DNA of 64,000 nt from Pontibacter mucosus (GTDB lineage: Bacteria > Bacteroidota > Bacteroidia > Cytophagales > Hymenobacteraceae), in contig NZ_QBKI01000007.1 of assembly GCF_003054055.1 (NCBI RefSeq), forward strand, positions 124,001 through 188,000, read 5' to 3'. Every line of letters begins with the position of its first letter. Position 1 is the first letter of the stretch. The position numbers and the translations under genes are program-made. This document shows, piece by piece, positions 50,220 to 60,139 of this stretch. The notes under the pieces were generated by a model that saw only the letters and a list, made by a program, of their open reading frames with translations, made no database searches and was not told the DNA's origin.

Positions 50220-51368
50220 TTATTTATCCTTCACGCACCGAAAGCCGACGTGCTCCATGCTGCTGTCTTCCGTGGTCTTCATGCGGGCAGCCACCCTGAA
50301 GCCGGAGCAGTAACTGTCGTTACACAGGAAGGACCCGCCCCTGATCACTCTTTTGCGGGCATGCGGCTCATCCGGGTCATAGCTGGTGGCAGGCCCTTTA
50401 GGGTTTTTTACCCCCGCCGACGTATGGATCGTGCTGTAGTAACCGCTGTGGTAGTTGTCGGCGCACCACTCCCATACATTACCAGCCATGTCGTAGAGGC
50501 CTGCTCCGTTGGGGGCATAGGATTTAACAGGGGCCGTGTGGTAGAAGCCGTCCTGCTCCGTGTTCTTTGTCGGAAAGGTGCCGTTCCAGGTGTTCGCTTT
50601 AGGCTGTCCTTTGTGGATCGGCTCGTTGCCCCAGGGGTAGAGGTTGTTTTGCGCACCCCCGCGTGCGGCCCATTCCCATTCCGCCTCTGTGGGGAGCCTT
50701 TTGCCGGCCCATTTGGCGTAGGCCTGCGCGTCCTGCCAGGAGATGTGGACAACCGGGTGATTTTCCTTTCCCTTTATACTGCTTCCGGGGCCATGGGGCT
50801 GTCTCCAGTTGGCGTCTTCCTGCCAGGTCCACCAACTGGCGAAATCGCGTAGGTCTACCTGCCCCTTGGGTGACTGAAATACCAGCGAGGCGGCCACCAG
50901 CAAACTCTCGTCCGGCTTGGGCGTGCCCGGGGGCAGTTGTTTCTTCAGTTCTTCCCAGTCCGGTTTCTGCTCTGCCGTGGTTACGTAGCCGGTGGCCTTT
51001 ACAAAGCGGGCGAATTCCGCATTGGTCACTTCGGTGGCATCCATCCAGAATCCATCCACCGTTACCTTGTGCTTGGGGTACTCGTCCGGGCGGGCCTGGT
51101 CGTTGTCGGCTCCCATCATAAAGGTGCCCCCCTCAATCCATACCATTCCAGCGTTTTGCGCATCCTCTGCCTGGTTTTCCGAAACAGATGGTTCCATACT
51201 TTTCGGGGTAGCAAAGCGCGGTGGAGCGGAGGAAATGCAGCAGGAGGCCACAGAATCACGTGGGGGAGAGGCAGTAGTTATGGTGTTTTGCTGCTCTCCC
51301 GGCTGTTGCCGACCGCAGGAGAGCAACGCTATAATGGTAAGAGCAGGAAGCAAGCGCTGGTAATTCAT
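50220..51368 (-). CDS. formylglycine-generating enzyme (sulfatase maturation), lipoprotein
   Basis: The 382-residue protein begins with a lipoprotein signal (IIALLSC, Cys near residue 18). The rest is the FGE-sulfatase domain: GMVWIEGGTFMMGAD near 74, HPVVHISWQDAQAYAKW near 208, RLPTEAEWEWAARGG near 229 and NVWEWCADN near 300. Both active-site cysteines of true FGE are present, C349 and C354, in CNDSYC, aligned with C336/C341 of human FGE. It should use oxygen and copper to turn the Cys of CxPSR into formylglycine in the sulfatases of this cluster. Its predicted export is notable. A sugar-binding or regulatory FGE-like protein is less likely given both cysteines. Confidence 0.9.
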   Translation of the reverse strand: MNYQRLLPALTIIALLSCGRQQPGEQQNTITTASPPRDSVASCCISSAPPRFATPKSMEPSVSENQAEDAQNAGMVWIEGGTFMMGADNDQARPDEYPKHKVTVDGFWMDATEVTNAEFARFVKATGYVTTAEQKPDWEELKKQLPPGTPKPDESLLVAASLVFQSPKGQVDLRDFASWWTWQEDANWRQPHGPGSSIKGKENHPVVHISWQDAQAYAKWAGKRLPTEAEWEWAARGGAQNNLYPWGNEPIHKGQPKANTWNGTFPTKNTEQDGFYHTAPVKSYAPNGAGLYDMAGNVWEWCADNYHSGYYSTIHTSAGVKNPKGPATSYDPDEPHARKRVIRGGSFLCNDSYCSGFRVAARMKTTEDSSMEHVGFRCVKDK

Positions 51369-51495
51369 GAAAGTAAGTTACGAAAGCTATCTGGCCGAAG
51401 CAAGTATAAAAGTAATCGTGCACGCGGACTGGTTGTTTGTCTGTTCAGGGCACCCGGATTCTCGCCCCGTCAGGCGCGGCTCCAATAACTAGCCG

Positions 51496-51505
51496 CAAAC
51501 GTTTG
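51496..51505. promoter_or_regulatory. LacI-type operator, class A (CAAACGTTTG)
   Basis: This perfect 10-base palindrome with central CG lies 127 bases upstream of the minus-strand FGE gene. Two more copies stand before the susC genes (51711, 56863), so the FGE gene may share their control. Confidence 0.6.
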
Positions 51506-51710
51506 TTTATACTTTTCATAACGTTAACCTATACTTAACCTACGATTCATATCGGCTTATAGTATGATTTTTCGCCCAGAATCATGCATTCTATACTTTT
51601 TAATAGCTCTCATAAAATGTTCATGCACCATTTGCCAAGAGCGGAACAGCCATAGGATGCGGTGAATGATGTTTGAACACTAAGGATGTGCCGCATTTCC
51701 TAACATTATG

Positions 51711-51720
51711 CAAACGTTTG
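51711..51720. promoter_or_regulatory. class A operator before susC-1
   Basis: CAAACGTTTG lies 105 bases before the susC-1 start and 71 bases (start to start) before a class B site. The 456-base gap 51369-51824 otherwise contains AT-rich promoter-like DNA and AGTATA-type words but no gene. Confidence 0.65.
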
Positions 51721-51781
51721 TGTGCTGAAACTTTAGCCTGTTTTAGGAGATTCAGTTTTTAAAACCCTACATTAACAGAAG

Positions 51782-51795
51782 TGTTTACGAACACA
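51782..51795. promoter_or_regulatory. class B operator before susC-1
   Basis: TGTTTACGAACACA lies 29 bases before the susC-1 start codon, probably within or just after the promoter. It is the cleanest copy of this site. Confidence 0.65.
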
Positions 51796-51824
51796 CCTAA
51801 CTAACAACTAATCTTATAAAAAGT

Positions 51825-54800
51825 ATGAAACAGTGTTATGGGCGGGAGGGGGCCACTTCGGGTGGGAACCGCTTCCGAAAGCAACGGCACCATAAGGGCG
51901 GGATAAGCCTGCTGGTAAGTGCCTTATTCTTTCTTCTAAGCATTACTACCGGTTTTGCCCAGGAGCGGCGGCAGGTAGAGGGTAAAGTGGTTGATGAGCA
52001 GAACGAGCCACTTATTGGGCTTACGGTGGTGGTAAAGAACACAACTACGGGCACTACCACCAGGCCCGACGGTACCTTTACTATTTCGGCTGCTCCAACC
52101 GATGTGCTGGTGTTCTCCTACATCGGGTATGAAACCAGAGAGGTAACCGTGGGCAACCAGGCTAACATCAGTATAACTATGAAACCGGATGCCAAGAGCC
52201 TGGAAGAAGTAGTGGTAGTGGGCTATGGCACCCAGAAGCGGGCAGATGTAACCGGCTCGGTGGCTACCGTGGATACCAAGCAACTAACCGAACGCCCGGT
52301 AACATCTATACAGAACGCACTGCAAGGTGTTTCGCCAGGTCTGACGGTGATCCAGCGCCCCGGGGACGTGGGCAGCGTGGGCAGCATTACCGTGCGCGGC
52401 CGCACTAACCTGGGCTCTCCCGGCCCGATGATCATTATTGATGGTATACCGGCATCGGATACGGAACTGGCGGCGCTTAACCCGAACGACATCGAGAACA
52501 TGTCTGTGCTCAAAGACGCCTCTGCAGCCTCTATCTATGGTTCCAGGGCGGCTAACGGGGTAATCGTGGTATCAACAAGGACCGGAAAGAACACAGAGAA
52601 GACCACCGTCGGCTTTAACGCCAACTACGGCTTCCAGTCGCCTACACGCCTGCCTGAGTACATGGATGCTGTGGGGTATGCCCGTTTCTACAACGAGGCG
52701 ATGAGCAATGCCGGCAAGGCCCCTGCCTATACCGAGGAGCAGATCCAGAAGTTCGCCAACGGAAGCGAGCCGGATATGTACCCGAACACCAACTGGTATG
52801 ACCTGGTGCTGCGCGACGCGGCGCCGCAGAGCGACATTAACCTTAACATCTCCTCCAGCGGCAAATCCACCAGCTACTACCTGGGCGCTTCCTACTTTAA
52901 CCAGCAGTCGCTGCTGCCGGGCAAGGATATGGACCGCTACACGGTAAAATTGAACACTGACACAGAGGTGTTCCCTGAGATCCTGAAAGTAGGCACCAAC
53001 ATCTCCTTTATCCGCCAGGATTACGACACCGAGGGAGCCGGCTTCAGCTGGACCGAGCTGAACCGTTCGCTTCCGGTAACGGTAGCGCGCCACTCTGACG
53101 GCTCCTGGGGCTCTGTGAGCGGGGGATCCGCCAACGCGAATACCGCCGCCAGAAACCAACTGCGTCTGATGGACGAGGGCGGCAGCAGCTGGTCGCGCAA
53201 CAATTACCTGCAAACAGCGGCCAACGCCAGCCTGACCCCACTGGAAGGCCTGACCATAAACGGACTTGCTTCTTTGAAGTATTCCAACCTGTTGAACTGG
53301 TCTTTCAACAGCAGGATGGATCCTATCGTGAATTTTATCACGAAGCAGCCCATGAATGCCTCAGCCGTAACGGTTAACCAGATGCAGGAGAACTGGGGAC
53401 GTCGTCAGGAGCTTCTGACCCAGGGAACAGCGAGCTACGAGCGTACTTTTGGCGACCATACCGGTAAAATCATGGTTGGTGCCTCACAGGAAAGCAACGT
53501 GTACCGTACGGCGTTCCTGGGCCGCAAGAACTTCCCGAACGATGATATGAACACCATCGGAACAGGCTCAGCAAGCCCGGAGAATATCGTTTCTGGTGCC
53601 AACAGCACTGCTGAAACACAATGGGCTATTCGTTCCTTCTTCGGACGTGTGAACTACGATTTCAAGAACAAGTACCTGTTTGAGGGTAGTTTGCGCGCAG
53701 ACTACTCTTCCCGCTTCCACCCGGATCAGCGCGAGGCGGTGTTCCCAGCCTTCTCAGCCGGCTGGAGACTTTCCGAGGAGCCCTTTATTAAGAACATCTC
53801 CTGGATCGACAACCTGAAGCTGCGCGGCTCCTGGGGCGCCCTGGGCAACCAGGACGTGGTACCGCCGGGGAACTACTACTCCCTGCTGAACACAGGCTAT
53901 GCCTACAACTTTGACGGCAACGCCGTGGACGGAGCCTGGCAGGCTACAGGGGCTAACCCATTGGCCACCTGGGAGAAAGTATACATGACCGACTTTGGTA
54001 TTGACTTCTCTATTTTCAGGGGCAAGCTGGATGTGGTGGCTGACTACTACATCAAAAATACCGAGGGTATCCTGATGCAGCTGCCGGTACTGTCTACTTA
54101 CGGACTGGCTGCGCCTTTCAGAAATGCGGCCGAGACACGCAACAAAGGTATAGAGCTGAACCTGGTGCACAACGGAGCCATCGGTTCTGACTTTACTTAT
54201 ACTATCGGTGCCAACTTCTCCAAAATCAACAACGAGATTGTGAGCCTGGGTGGCGTAGAGGAGCGCATCAACGGTTACTGGATTGAGCGTGTGGGCGAGT
54301 CGGTAGGTGCTTTCTACGGATACCGTTCCGAAGGGCTTTTTGTGAATGAGGAGGACGTGCAGAACCACGCTTTCCAGAGCGCTGCCACCAAGCCCGGCGA
54401 CATTAAGTATGCCGACATCAACAAGGACGGCGTGATTGATGCGGCTGACCGCGTGATTCTGGGTAACGACGTGCCGTGGATGACCTATGGCCTGAACCTG
54501 GGTGCTTCTTACAAAGGCTTTGACCTGAACGTGATCACATACGGTGTGGCAGATGTGGATACCTACCTGGAGTCAGAGGCTGCTTATCCGTTCTTCAACG
54601 GGGCCAACATCAAGACGGCCTATGAGAACCGCTGGACAAAGGAGAACCCTGATCCAAACGCCCATTTCCCGCGCACACTGATTAGCGCCGATGCTTCGCA
54701 CAACTACAATACCTCTTCCTTCTGGCTCTTCAGCGGCTCGTATTTCCGCGTGAGGGCTATCACGCTGGGCTACAACGTTCCGGAATCCGTGAGCAGCAAG

Positions 54801-54959
54801 CTGGGCATGCAGTCGCTGCGCGTGTACGCTACCTCTAACAACCCATTCACAATTATGGGGGATGACCGCCTGACAGATTACGATCCGGAGTTTGGTTCTG
54901 GCCGTGGGGGATACCCGGGTACCAAGACCATCTCATTCGGTGTAAACGCCAGGTTCTAA
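51825..54959 (+). CDS. SusC-like TonB-dependent outer-membrane receptor 1
   Basis: The 1044-residue protein has a long basic lead, a signal peptide ending TTGFAQ (near residue 45), a carboxypeptidase D regulatory-like domain (VEGKVVDEQNEPLIGLTVVV, about 50-125), the TonB-dependent plug beginning SLEEVVVVGYGTQKRADVTG (about 126), and a 22-strand barrel ending in FGVNARF with a terminal aromatic residue. There is no STN domain, so signalling through an anti-sigma factor is not expected, in line with LacI-type operators upstream. With the SusD-like lipoprotein encoded 43 bases downstream it should import oligosaccharides into the periplasm. Confidence 0.95.
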   Translation: MKQCYGREGATSGGNRFRKQRHHKGGISLLVSALFFLLSITTGFAQERRQVEGKVVDEQNEPLIGLTVVVKNTTTGTTTRPDGTFTISAAPTDVLVFSYIGYETREVTVGNQANISITMKPDAKSLEEVVVVGYGTQKRADVTGSVATVDTKQLTERPVTSIQNALQGVSPGLTVIQRPGDVGSVGSITVRGRTNLGSPGPMIIIDGIPASDTELAALNPNDIENMSVLKDASAASIYGSRAANGVIVVSTRTGKNTEKTTVGFNANYGFQSPTRLPEYMDAVGYARFYNEAMSNAGKAPAYTEEQIQKFANGSEPDMYPNTNWYDLVLRDAAPQSDINLNISSSGKSTSYYLGASYFNQQSLLPGKDMDRYTVKLNTDTEVFPEILKVGTNISFIRQDYDTEGAGFSWTELNRSLPVTVARHSDGSWGSVSGGSANANTAARNQLRLMDEGGSSWSRNNYLQTAANASLTPLEGLTINGLASLKYSNLLNWSFNSRMDPIVNFITKQPMNASAVTVNQMQENWGRRQELLTQGTASYERTFGDHTGKIMVGASQESNVYRTAFLGRKNFPNDDMNTIGTGSASPENIVSGANSTAETQWAIRSFFGRVNYDFKNKYLFEGSLRADYSSRFHPDQREAVFPAFSAGWRLSEEPFIKNISWIDNLKLRGSWGALGNQDVVPPGNYYSLLNTGYAYNFDGNAVDGAWQATGANPLATWEKVYMTDFGIDFSIFRGKLDVVADYYIKNTEGILMQLPVLSTYGLAAPFRNAAETRNKGIELNLVHNGAIGSDFTYTIGANFSKINNEIVSLGGVEERINGYWIERVGESVGAFYGYRSEGLFVNEEDVQNHAFQSAATKPGDIKYADINKDGVIDAADRVILGNDVPWMTYGLNLGASYKGFDLNVITYGVADVDTYLESEAAYPFFNGANIKTAYENRWTKENPDPNAHFPRTLISADASHNYNTSSFWLFSGSYFRVRAITLGYNVPESVSSKLGMQSLRVYATSNNPFTIMGDDRLTDYDPEFGSGRGGYPGTKTISFGVNARF

Positions 54960-55002
54960 AATTGTTGGCTGCATGGCTTCACAATCATCAACACAAGATA
55001 TC

Positions 55003-56691
55003 ATGAAAAGAAGTATAAAATATATTACCTATGCCGGGGCGCTTGCCGGGCTCCTGCTTACTACTTCCTGCAACGACGACTTTTTAGAGAGGCCGCCGCA
55101 GGACCAGATCTCGGACGCTACTTTCTGGAAGTCGAAGGAGGATTTGTCGAAGGCCCTGAACGCGGTATATAGCCAGTTGACTCGTGAGGGCATCATTTAC
55201 GACGATGGCAGCACCGACAACGCCTACGCGCAGTACCCCTGGGAGAGTACGGCCACCATCGTTTCGGCGGGAACCATCAACACCAACTCCAACGCCGGCT
55301 GGGGCTACACGGGCATACGCCGCGCCAACCAGCTGATCGAGAATGCTGATAACATTGAAATGGATGCCGAACTGCGCGAGCGGTTTAAGGCTGAGGCAAG
55401 GTTCCTGCGCACCTGGTTCTACTGGAACATGGTGCTCAAGTTTGGCGATGTGCCGTTGGTAACCAATACCCTGGCAGCAGGCGAGGAGGATGTGGCACGC
55501 ACCCCGCGCAAGGATGTGGTTGATTTCCTGCTCAGCGAACTGACAGCGGTGGCCGAGGTGCTTCCGGTTATGTACGGAGGCGGCGAGTCGAACGAAAAAG
55601 GCAGGGTAACCAAAGGGGCAGCCCTGGCCCTGAAAGCCCGCATTTTGCTCAACGAGGCCAGCCCGCGCTTTAACACCGGCGGCGATGCGACCAAATGGAA
55701 AGCCGTCGCTGACGCTGCTCAGGAGGTGATGGCACTAGGGTACTCGTTGTTTACAGTAAACGCAGAAACGGGCAAGGACCTGGAGGACGATTACGCCAAG
55801 TGGGTGGACTTTGCCGACGCTGAAGATGAGCGCAACTTCCGCCTGGGCCTGCGCAGCTACGAGAAGCTTTTCCACCAGCAGTATGAGGGCAACAGCGAAG
55901 TGATCCTGGACCGCCAGTTTATCATGCAGGTGGATCCGCAGTGGAACAACACCTACCTGCTGCCAAGCGTGCTGAACGGCTGGAGCTCCGTAACCCCTAC
56001 CCAGAACTTGGTGAACGCCTATGGCAACTACAAGACCGGTGGCCCTGCCAATGTACTCACTCCTGAAAAGAGGGCGGAGCTATACTTAAATGATGACCCT
56101 GCCTTTGCCAACGAGTATAAGAACCGTGATCCGCGCTTCTACGCCTCTATTATGTTTAATGGCAACCCGTGGAACGCGCTGGAAGACGGCTATACGTTTA
56201 CCTGGCAGATAGGAGGCAGCAACAACTCCCAGACGGGGTATAACTTCCGCAAGCTGGTAGACCCGCAGGCACGCCGCGAGAACATCGACAGCCACGCCAA
56301 CATCATCCTGCTGCGTTACGCGGAGATCCTGCTGACCTATGCGGAGGCCATGAACGAGTTCGGTGGTCCGGACGCCACTGTATATGCCGCGCTAAACCAG
56401 ATTCGCGAAAGAGCCGGCATGCCTGCTGTGGATGAATCCGTGTACAACACCAAGGAGAGCCTGCGTGAGCTGATCCGCAACGAGCGCCGCGTGGAGCTGG
56501 CGCTGGAGGGGCAGCGCTACATGGATATACGCCGCTGGGAAATAGCCCCGCAGGTGATGCAAACTGTCTATGACATCCGCAACAGGCTGGTGCAGGCCAG
56601 GGTTTGGGACGACAGGCTGTACCTGATGCCAGTACCGCAGGCGCAGATAGACCTGAGCGACAACATTCTGACGCAGAACACGGGTTATTAA
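55003..56691 (+). CDS. SusD-like glycan-binding lipoprotein 1 (RagB/SusD family)
   Basis: The start at 55003 opens the lipoprotein signal (MKRSIKYITYAGALAGLLLTTSC); an in-frame ATG at 54973 was rejected. The 562-residue protein has the SusD hallmarks FLERPPQDQISDATFWKS near the start, an alpha-helical TPR-like core (AEARFLRTWFYWNMVLKFGDVPLV near 134) and the C-terminal ERRVELALEGQRYMDIRRW near 495. It is surface-exposed and caps the partner SusC barrel. The glycan bound is unknown but should match the enzymes of the cluster. Confidence 0.95.
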   Translation: MKRSIKYITYAGALAGLLLTTSCNDDFLERPPQDQISDATFWKSKEDLSKALNAVYSQLTREGIIYDDGSTDNAYAQYPWESTATIVSAGTINTNSNAGWGYTGIRRANQLIENADNIEMDAELRERFKAEARFLRTWFYWNMVLKFGDVPLVTNTLAAGEEDVARTPRKDVVDFLLSELTAVAEVLPVMYGGGESNEKGRVTKGAALALKARILLNEASPRFNTGGDATKWKAVADAAQEVMALGYSLFTVNAETGKDLEDDYAKWVDFADAEDERNFRLGLRSYEKLFHQQYEGNSEVILDRQFIMQVDPQWNNTYLLPSVLNGWSSVTPTQNLVNAYGNYKTGGPANVLTPEKRAELYLNDDPAFANEYKNRDPRFYASIMFNGNPWNALEDGYTFTWQIGGSNNSQTGYNFRKLVDPQARRENIDSHANIILLRYAEILLTYAEAMNEFGGPDATVYAALNQIRERAGMPAVDESVYNTKESLRELIRNERRVELALEGQRYMDIRRWEIAPQVMQTVYDIRNRLVQARVWDDRLYLMPVPQAQIDLSDNILTQNTGY

Positions 56692-56730
56692 TCCTTTGAA
56701 ATAGTTTTAGCTTTTTTGTAGTAGTTATAA

Positions 56731-56759
56731 AGCGGGTGGGGTTCCACCCGCTTTTTTTA
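56731..56759 (+). terminator. intrinsic terminator after susD-1
   Basis: AGCGGGTGG pairs with CCACCCGCT around a short loop and is followed by a run of seven T. It lies 39 bases after the susD-1 stop codon and is the clearest terminator of the window. Confidence 0.95.
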
Positions 56760-56862
56760 TTGGGGAAATAGGGGAGCCAGGAGACTAGCAATGCTTTTTG
56801 AACACAGGAGCTACACCTAGGGTGAGAAGTCGCTACATAAAGTATGGGAAATTGTACTTAAA

Positions 56863-56872
56863 CAAACGTTTG
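56863..56872. promoter_or_regulatory. class A operator before susC-2
   Basis: CAAACGTTTG extends here to a 14-base perfect palindrome AACAAACGTTTGTT (56861-56874). It lies 70 bases (start to start) before a class B site, nearly the same arrangement as before susC-1. Confidence 0.68.
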
Positions 56873-56932
56873 TTCTGATTTAATCTATAAAAAATTTGGG
56901 GTTGTAGTGGTATTTTAATAAGTTAATCATTG

Positions 56933-56946
56933 TGTTTACGAGCACA
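56933..56946. promoter_or_regulatory. class B operator before susC-2
   Basis: TGTTTACGAGCACA lies 41 bases before the susC-2 start codon and differs from the susC-1 site at one position. Confidence 0.65.
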
Positions 56947-56987
56947 TTTTATTCTCACCTAAATCAAATCCTAAATCTCTAACCTCA

Positions 56988-59900
56988 ATGAAAAGTATGA
57001 TTAAAATTTACCAGGAAGGTAGAGCGATCCTTATGCGGATACTCTACCTGCTCAAGAAGGAGGACCTAAGGGTTATACCGGTGTTACCGGTGCTGTTAGG
57101 TATGATATGTCTTATAAGTATACCTGACGTGGCTCACGGGCAGGAACGGCGGCAGGTAAGTGGGCGCGTAGTGGATGACAAAAGCCAGCCCCTGGTGGGG
57201 GTGACGGTTGTGGTGAAGAACAGCACCACGGGCACGGCCACCGGAGCAGATGGTAGCTTTACTTTAGCCGCCGCTCCATCCGATGTGCTGGTGCTGTCCT
57301 ACATCGGTTACCAGACGCAGGAAGTGACGGTGGGCAATCAGGCTAGCCTCAGCATCTCCATGAAAACCGACGCCAAGAGCCTGGAAGAGGTAGTGGTGGT
57401 GGGCTACTCAAGTAAATCACAGTCGGAGTTGGTGAGCTCGGTTTCGGTGGTGAGCGGCAACGAACTGCGCGACGTGACGACCAACAACACCGCCACCATG
57501 CTGCAGGGCAAGGCCTCTGGTGTTACTGTGTCAAGTGCCAGCGGGCAGCCCGGCGAGGCACCCAAAGTACGTATCCGGGGCACAGGTTCTATCTCGGCCA
57601 GCGCCGACCCGCTGTATGTGGTGGATGGGGTGATTGGCGGCACGGCCAACCCAACGGACATTGAAAGTATAACCGTGCTGAAGGACGCGGCGGCAACGGG
57701 CCTGTACGGCTCGAGAGCGGCAAACGGTGTGATCGTCATCACTACCAAACGTGGCAAGGCCGGCAAAACGCGGGTGTCTTACAACGGTACTACCGGCGTG
57801 AGCCAGCGCACCACCGGCAACTTCGAGGTAATGGATGGCCAGCAGCTGTTTGACTACACCAATCGCATGTACCAGAACGACTACACCGGCAAGCGCAACA
57901 ACCACATCACCGCTTTAAGCAAAACAACACCTAACCCGTCAGAGGCCGACATCAACGCCTATCTAACTTCGAAAAACTTCCCGCTGACGTATGCAGATTT
58001 TGTGAGCGGCGTGCTGCCCACGCAGCCGGGTAACACTGATTGGTTGGACGAGGCTTTCCGCACCGGCATCACGAATAACCACCAGCTTTCCGTGTCCGGC
58101 GGGTCTGAGAAAACCAGGTTCTACATCAGCGGAAACTACTTCCAGGAAGAGGGTACGGTGGTCAACACCAAGTATGAGCAGACCAACTTCCGGGCCAACA
58201 TCGACCATGACATCAACGACAAGCTTACGCTTACGGCCCGGGTGAACACGCTGTTCTCTAACCGCAACAACGACCCTTCAGGTGCCATCTACCAGTCCTT
58301 TATTAACATGCCGTGGGATAACCCTTACAATGAGGATGGCACGGTTCGGTATGTGGACGCCAACACCGTGGGCTGGTATGGCCGCGACAAGAGTAATTTC
58401 CTGTACACCAGCCAGTATAACTACAACCGCAGCCGCGGCCAGTCGCTGGACGGGGACCTGAAGCTGGAGTATAGAATCACCGATTGGCTGGCTTTCTCTA
58501 CCACCAACCGCTACTCCACAGGCAACTCCCGGGCTGAGTCCAACAACGACTCGCGCACGCCCGGCGGCAAGGCAAACAATGGCTCCCTGAGCAACTCCTA
58601 CGGCTACAGCAACAGCTTCCTGACTTCTAACTTGCTGACAGCGAATCAACAGTTCGGCTTGCATAGTGTGCGCAGCATTTTTGGCGCTGAGTACCAGAAG
58701 AACTACACTGATGGCATGAACGCCTCGGGGCAGGGGATTTTCCCGGGCCTGGAGGTGCTGGATGCCGTGGCCACGCCGGTGAACATCGGCGGGTATAAGA
58801 CCGAGAGCAAGTTTATGTCCGGCTTCCTGAACGTGGACTACGACTTTGACAGCCGCTACTTTGCCACCGTTTCTTACCGGCGCGATGGCTCTTCCCGCTT
58901 CGGCCGCGACAAGCGCTTTGGCGACTTCTACTCAGTAGGGGCTGCCTGGGCTATTTCCAGCGAAGACTTCTTTCAAGGCTTGACTTCTACTGTAAACCTG
59001 CTCAAGCTTAGAAGCAGCTACGGTACCACCGGTAACGCCAACATCGGGGATTTCGAGGCTGTGGACCTGTACCAGTTTAACGTGCAGTATGCCGACCTGC
59101 CGGGTGGCTTCCCGCGCCGCCTCGTGAACCCGAACCTGACCTGGGAGAAAGCCCATACCTTTGATGTGGGACTGGAAATCGGCCTGTTCAACAGAGTTGA
59201 CCTGTCGCTGGACTTCTACAACAGAACGAACAAAGGGATTCTGCAGCAAGTGCCGCTTTCCTCAGCCACCGGCTTTTACTGGCAGACGCAGAACATCGGA
59301 TCGGTTAGAAACCGCGGCCTGGACATCGAGCTGAGCACCAGGAACCTGCAAGGTGCCCTGGCCTGGGAAACGGACTTTAATATCTCCTTTAACCGCAACG
59401 AGGTGCTCGACCTCTACAACGGGCAGCCGATTGACCAGGGCAGCCAGCGCATTGAGGAAGGCAGGCCGATTGGCTCCTGGTTTATGCGGGAGTGGAAGGG
59501 CGTGGACCCGGCCACCGGCGACCCGCTCTGGCTCCTGAAGAAGTATGATGCCGACGGCAACTTTGTGCAGGACACGGTGACCAACTCCTACAACAGCGCC
59601 ACCAGGGTCTACACTGGCACTACCACACCGAAGTTTGCAGGTGGTATGCGCAATACCTTTGCCTACAAAAACTTTACGCTATCAGCTTTTGTGAACTTTG
59701 TGTACGGCAACAAGGTGTACAACTATAACCGCGAGCTTTTCGATGCTGATGGGGCTTACCCAACTTATAACAGCATGGTGCTGCAGGATGGCTGGAGCCG
59801 CTGGGAAAAGGAGGGTGACGTGGCCACGCACCCGAAGGCGGTGCTAAACGGCAACAAAGCCTCTAACAAAGTCTCGTCCCGCTACCTGGAGGACGGCAGC

Positions 59901-60122
59901 TACCTGCGCCTGCGCAACGTCACACTGTCTTATAACCTGCCGGAGGCTGTTACCGGCAGACTTAAAACAGAGAACATCCGCGTTTTTGTGAGCGGCGACA
60001 ACCTGTGGACGCTGACCGACTTCTCCGGCATGGACCCGGAGGTGGACCTGACTTCCGGTTACTCCACCACCCGCTACCCGGGCAGCAAGAAACTTATGTT
60101 CGGCGTTAACATCGACTTTTAA
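56988..60122 (+). CDS. SusC-like TonB-dependent outer-membrane receptor 2
   Basis: The protein is 1044 residues long, by chance or close kinship the same as receptor 1. It has a long lead before the signal peptide (DVAHGQ near residue 51), a carboxypeptidase D regulatory-like domain (VSGRVVDDKSQPLVGVTVVV), the plug from SLEEVVVVGYSSKSQSELVS, and a barrel ending FGVNIDF. The N-terminal domain is very similar to that of receptor 1, whereas the barrel has diverged, so the two pairs likely take up different glycans. No STN domain is present. In-frame ATGs at 56997 or 57033 are alternative starts. Confidence 0.95.
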   Translation: MKSMIKIYQEGRAILMRILYLLKKEDLRVIPVLPVLLGMICLISIPDVAHGQERRQVSGRVVDDKSQPLVGVTVVVKNSTTGTATGADGSFTLAAAPSDVLVLSYIGYQTQEVTVGNQASLSISMKTDAKSLEEVVVVGYSSKSQSELVSSVSVVSGNELRDVTTNNTATMLQGKASGVTVSSASGQPGEAPKVRIRGTGSISASADPLYVVDGVIGGTANPTDIESITVLKDAAATGLYGSRAANGVIVITTKRGKAGKTRVSYNGTTGVSQRTTGNFEVMDGQQLFDYTNRMYQNDYTGKRNNHITALSKTTPNPSEADINAYLTSKNFPLTYADFVSGVLPTQPGNTDWLDEAFRTGITNNHQLSVSGGSEKTRFYISGNYFQEEGTVVNTKYEQTNFRANIDHDINDKLTLTARVNTLFSNRNNDPSGAIYQSFINMPWDNPYNEDGTVRYVDANTVGWYGRDKSNFLYTSQYNYNRSRGQSLDGDLKLEYRITDWLAFSTTNRYSTGNSRAESNNDSRTPGGKANNGSLSNSYGYSNSFLTSNLLTANQQFGLHSVRSIFGAEYQKNYTDGMNASGQGIFPGLEVLDAVATPVNIGGYKTESKFMSGFLNVDYDFDSRYFATVSYRRDGSSRFGRDKRFGDFYSVGAAWAISSEDFFQGLTSTVNLLKLRSSYGTTGNANIGDFEAVDLYQFNVQYADLPGGFPRRLVNPNLTWEKAHTFDVGLEIGLFNRVDLSLDFYNRTNKGILQQVPLSSATGFYWQTQNIGSVRNRGLDIELSTRNLQGALAWETDFNISFNRNEVLDLYNGQPIDQGSQRIEEGRPIGSWFMREWKGVDPATGDPLWLLKKYDADGNFVQDTVTNSYNSATRVYTGTTTPKFAGGMRNTFAYKNFTLSAFVNFVYGNKVYNYNRELFDADGAYPTYNSMVLQDGWSRWEKEGDVATHPKAVLNGNKASNKVSSRYLEDGSYLRLRNVTLSYNLPEAVTGRLKTENIRVFVSGDNLWTLTDFSGMDPEVDLTSGYSTTRYPGSKKLMFGVNIDF

Positions 60123-60139
60123 TTCAAAATCCCTGAGCC

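Noticed and set aside
50187..50852. 221-codon plus-strand frame over the FGE gene
   Set aside because: It is antisense to a well-supported gene and has no domain resemblance.
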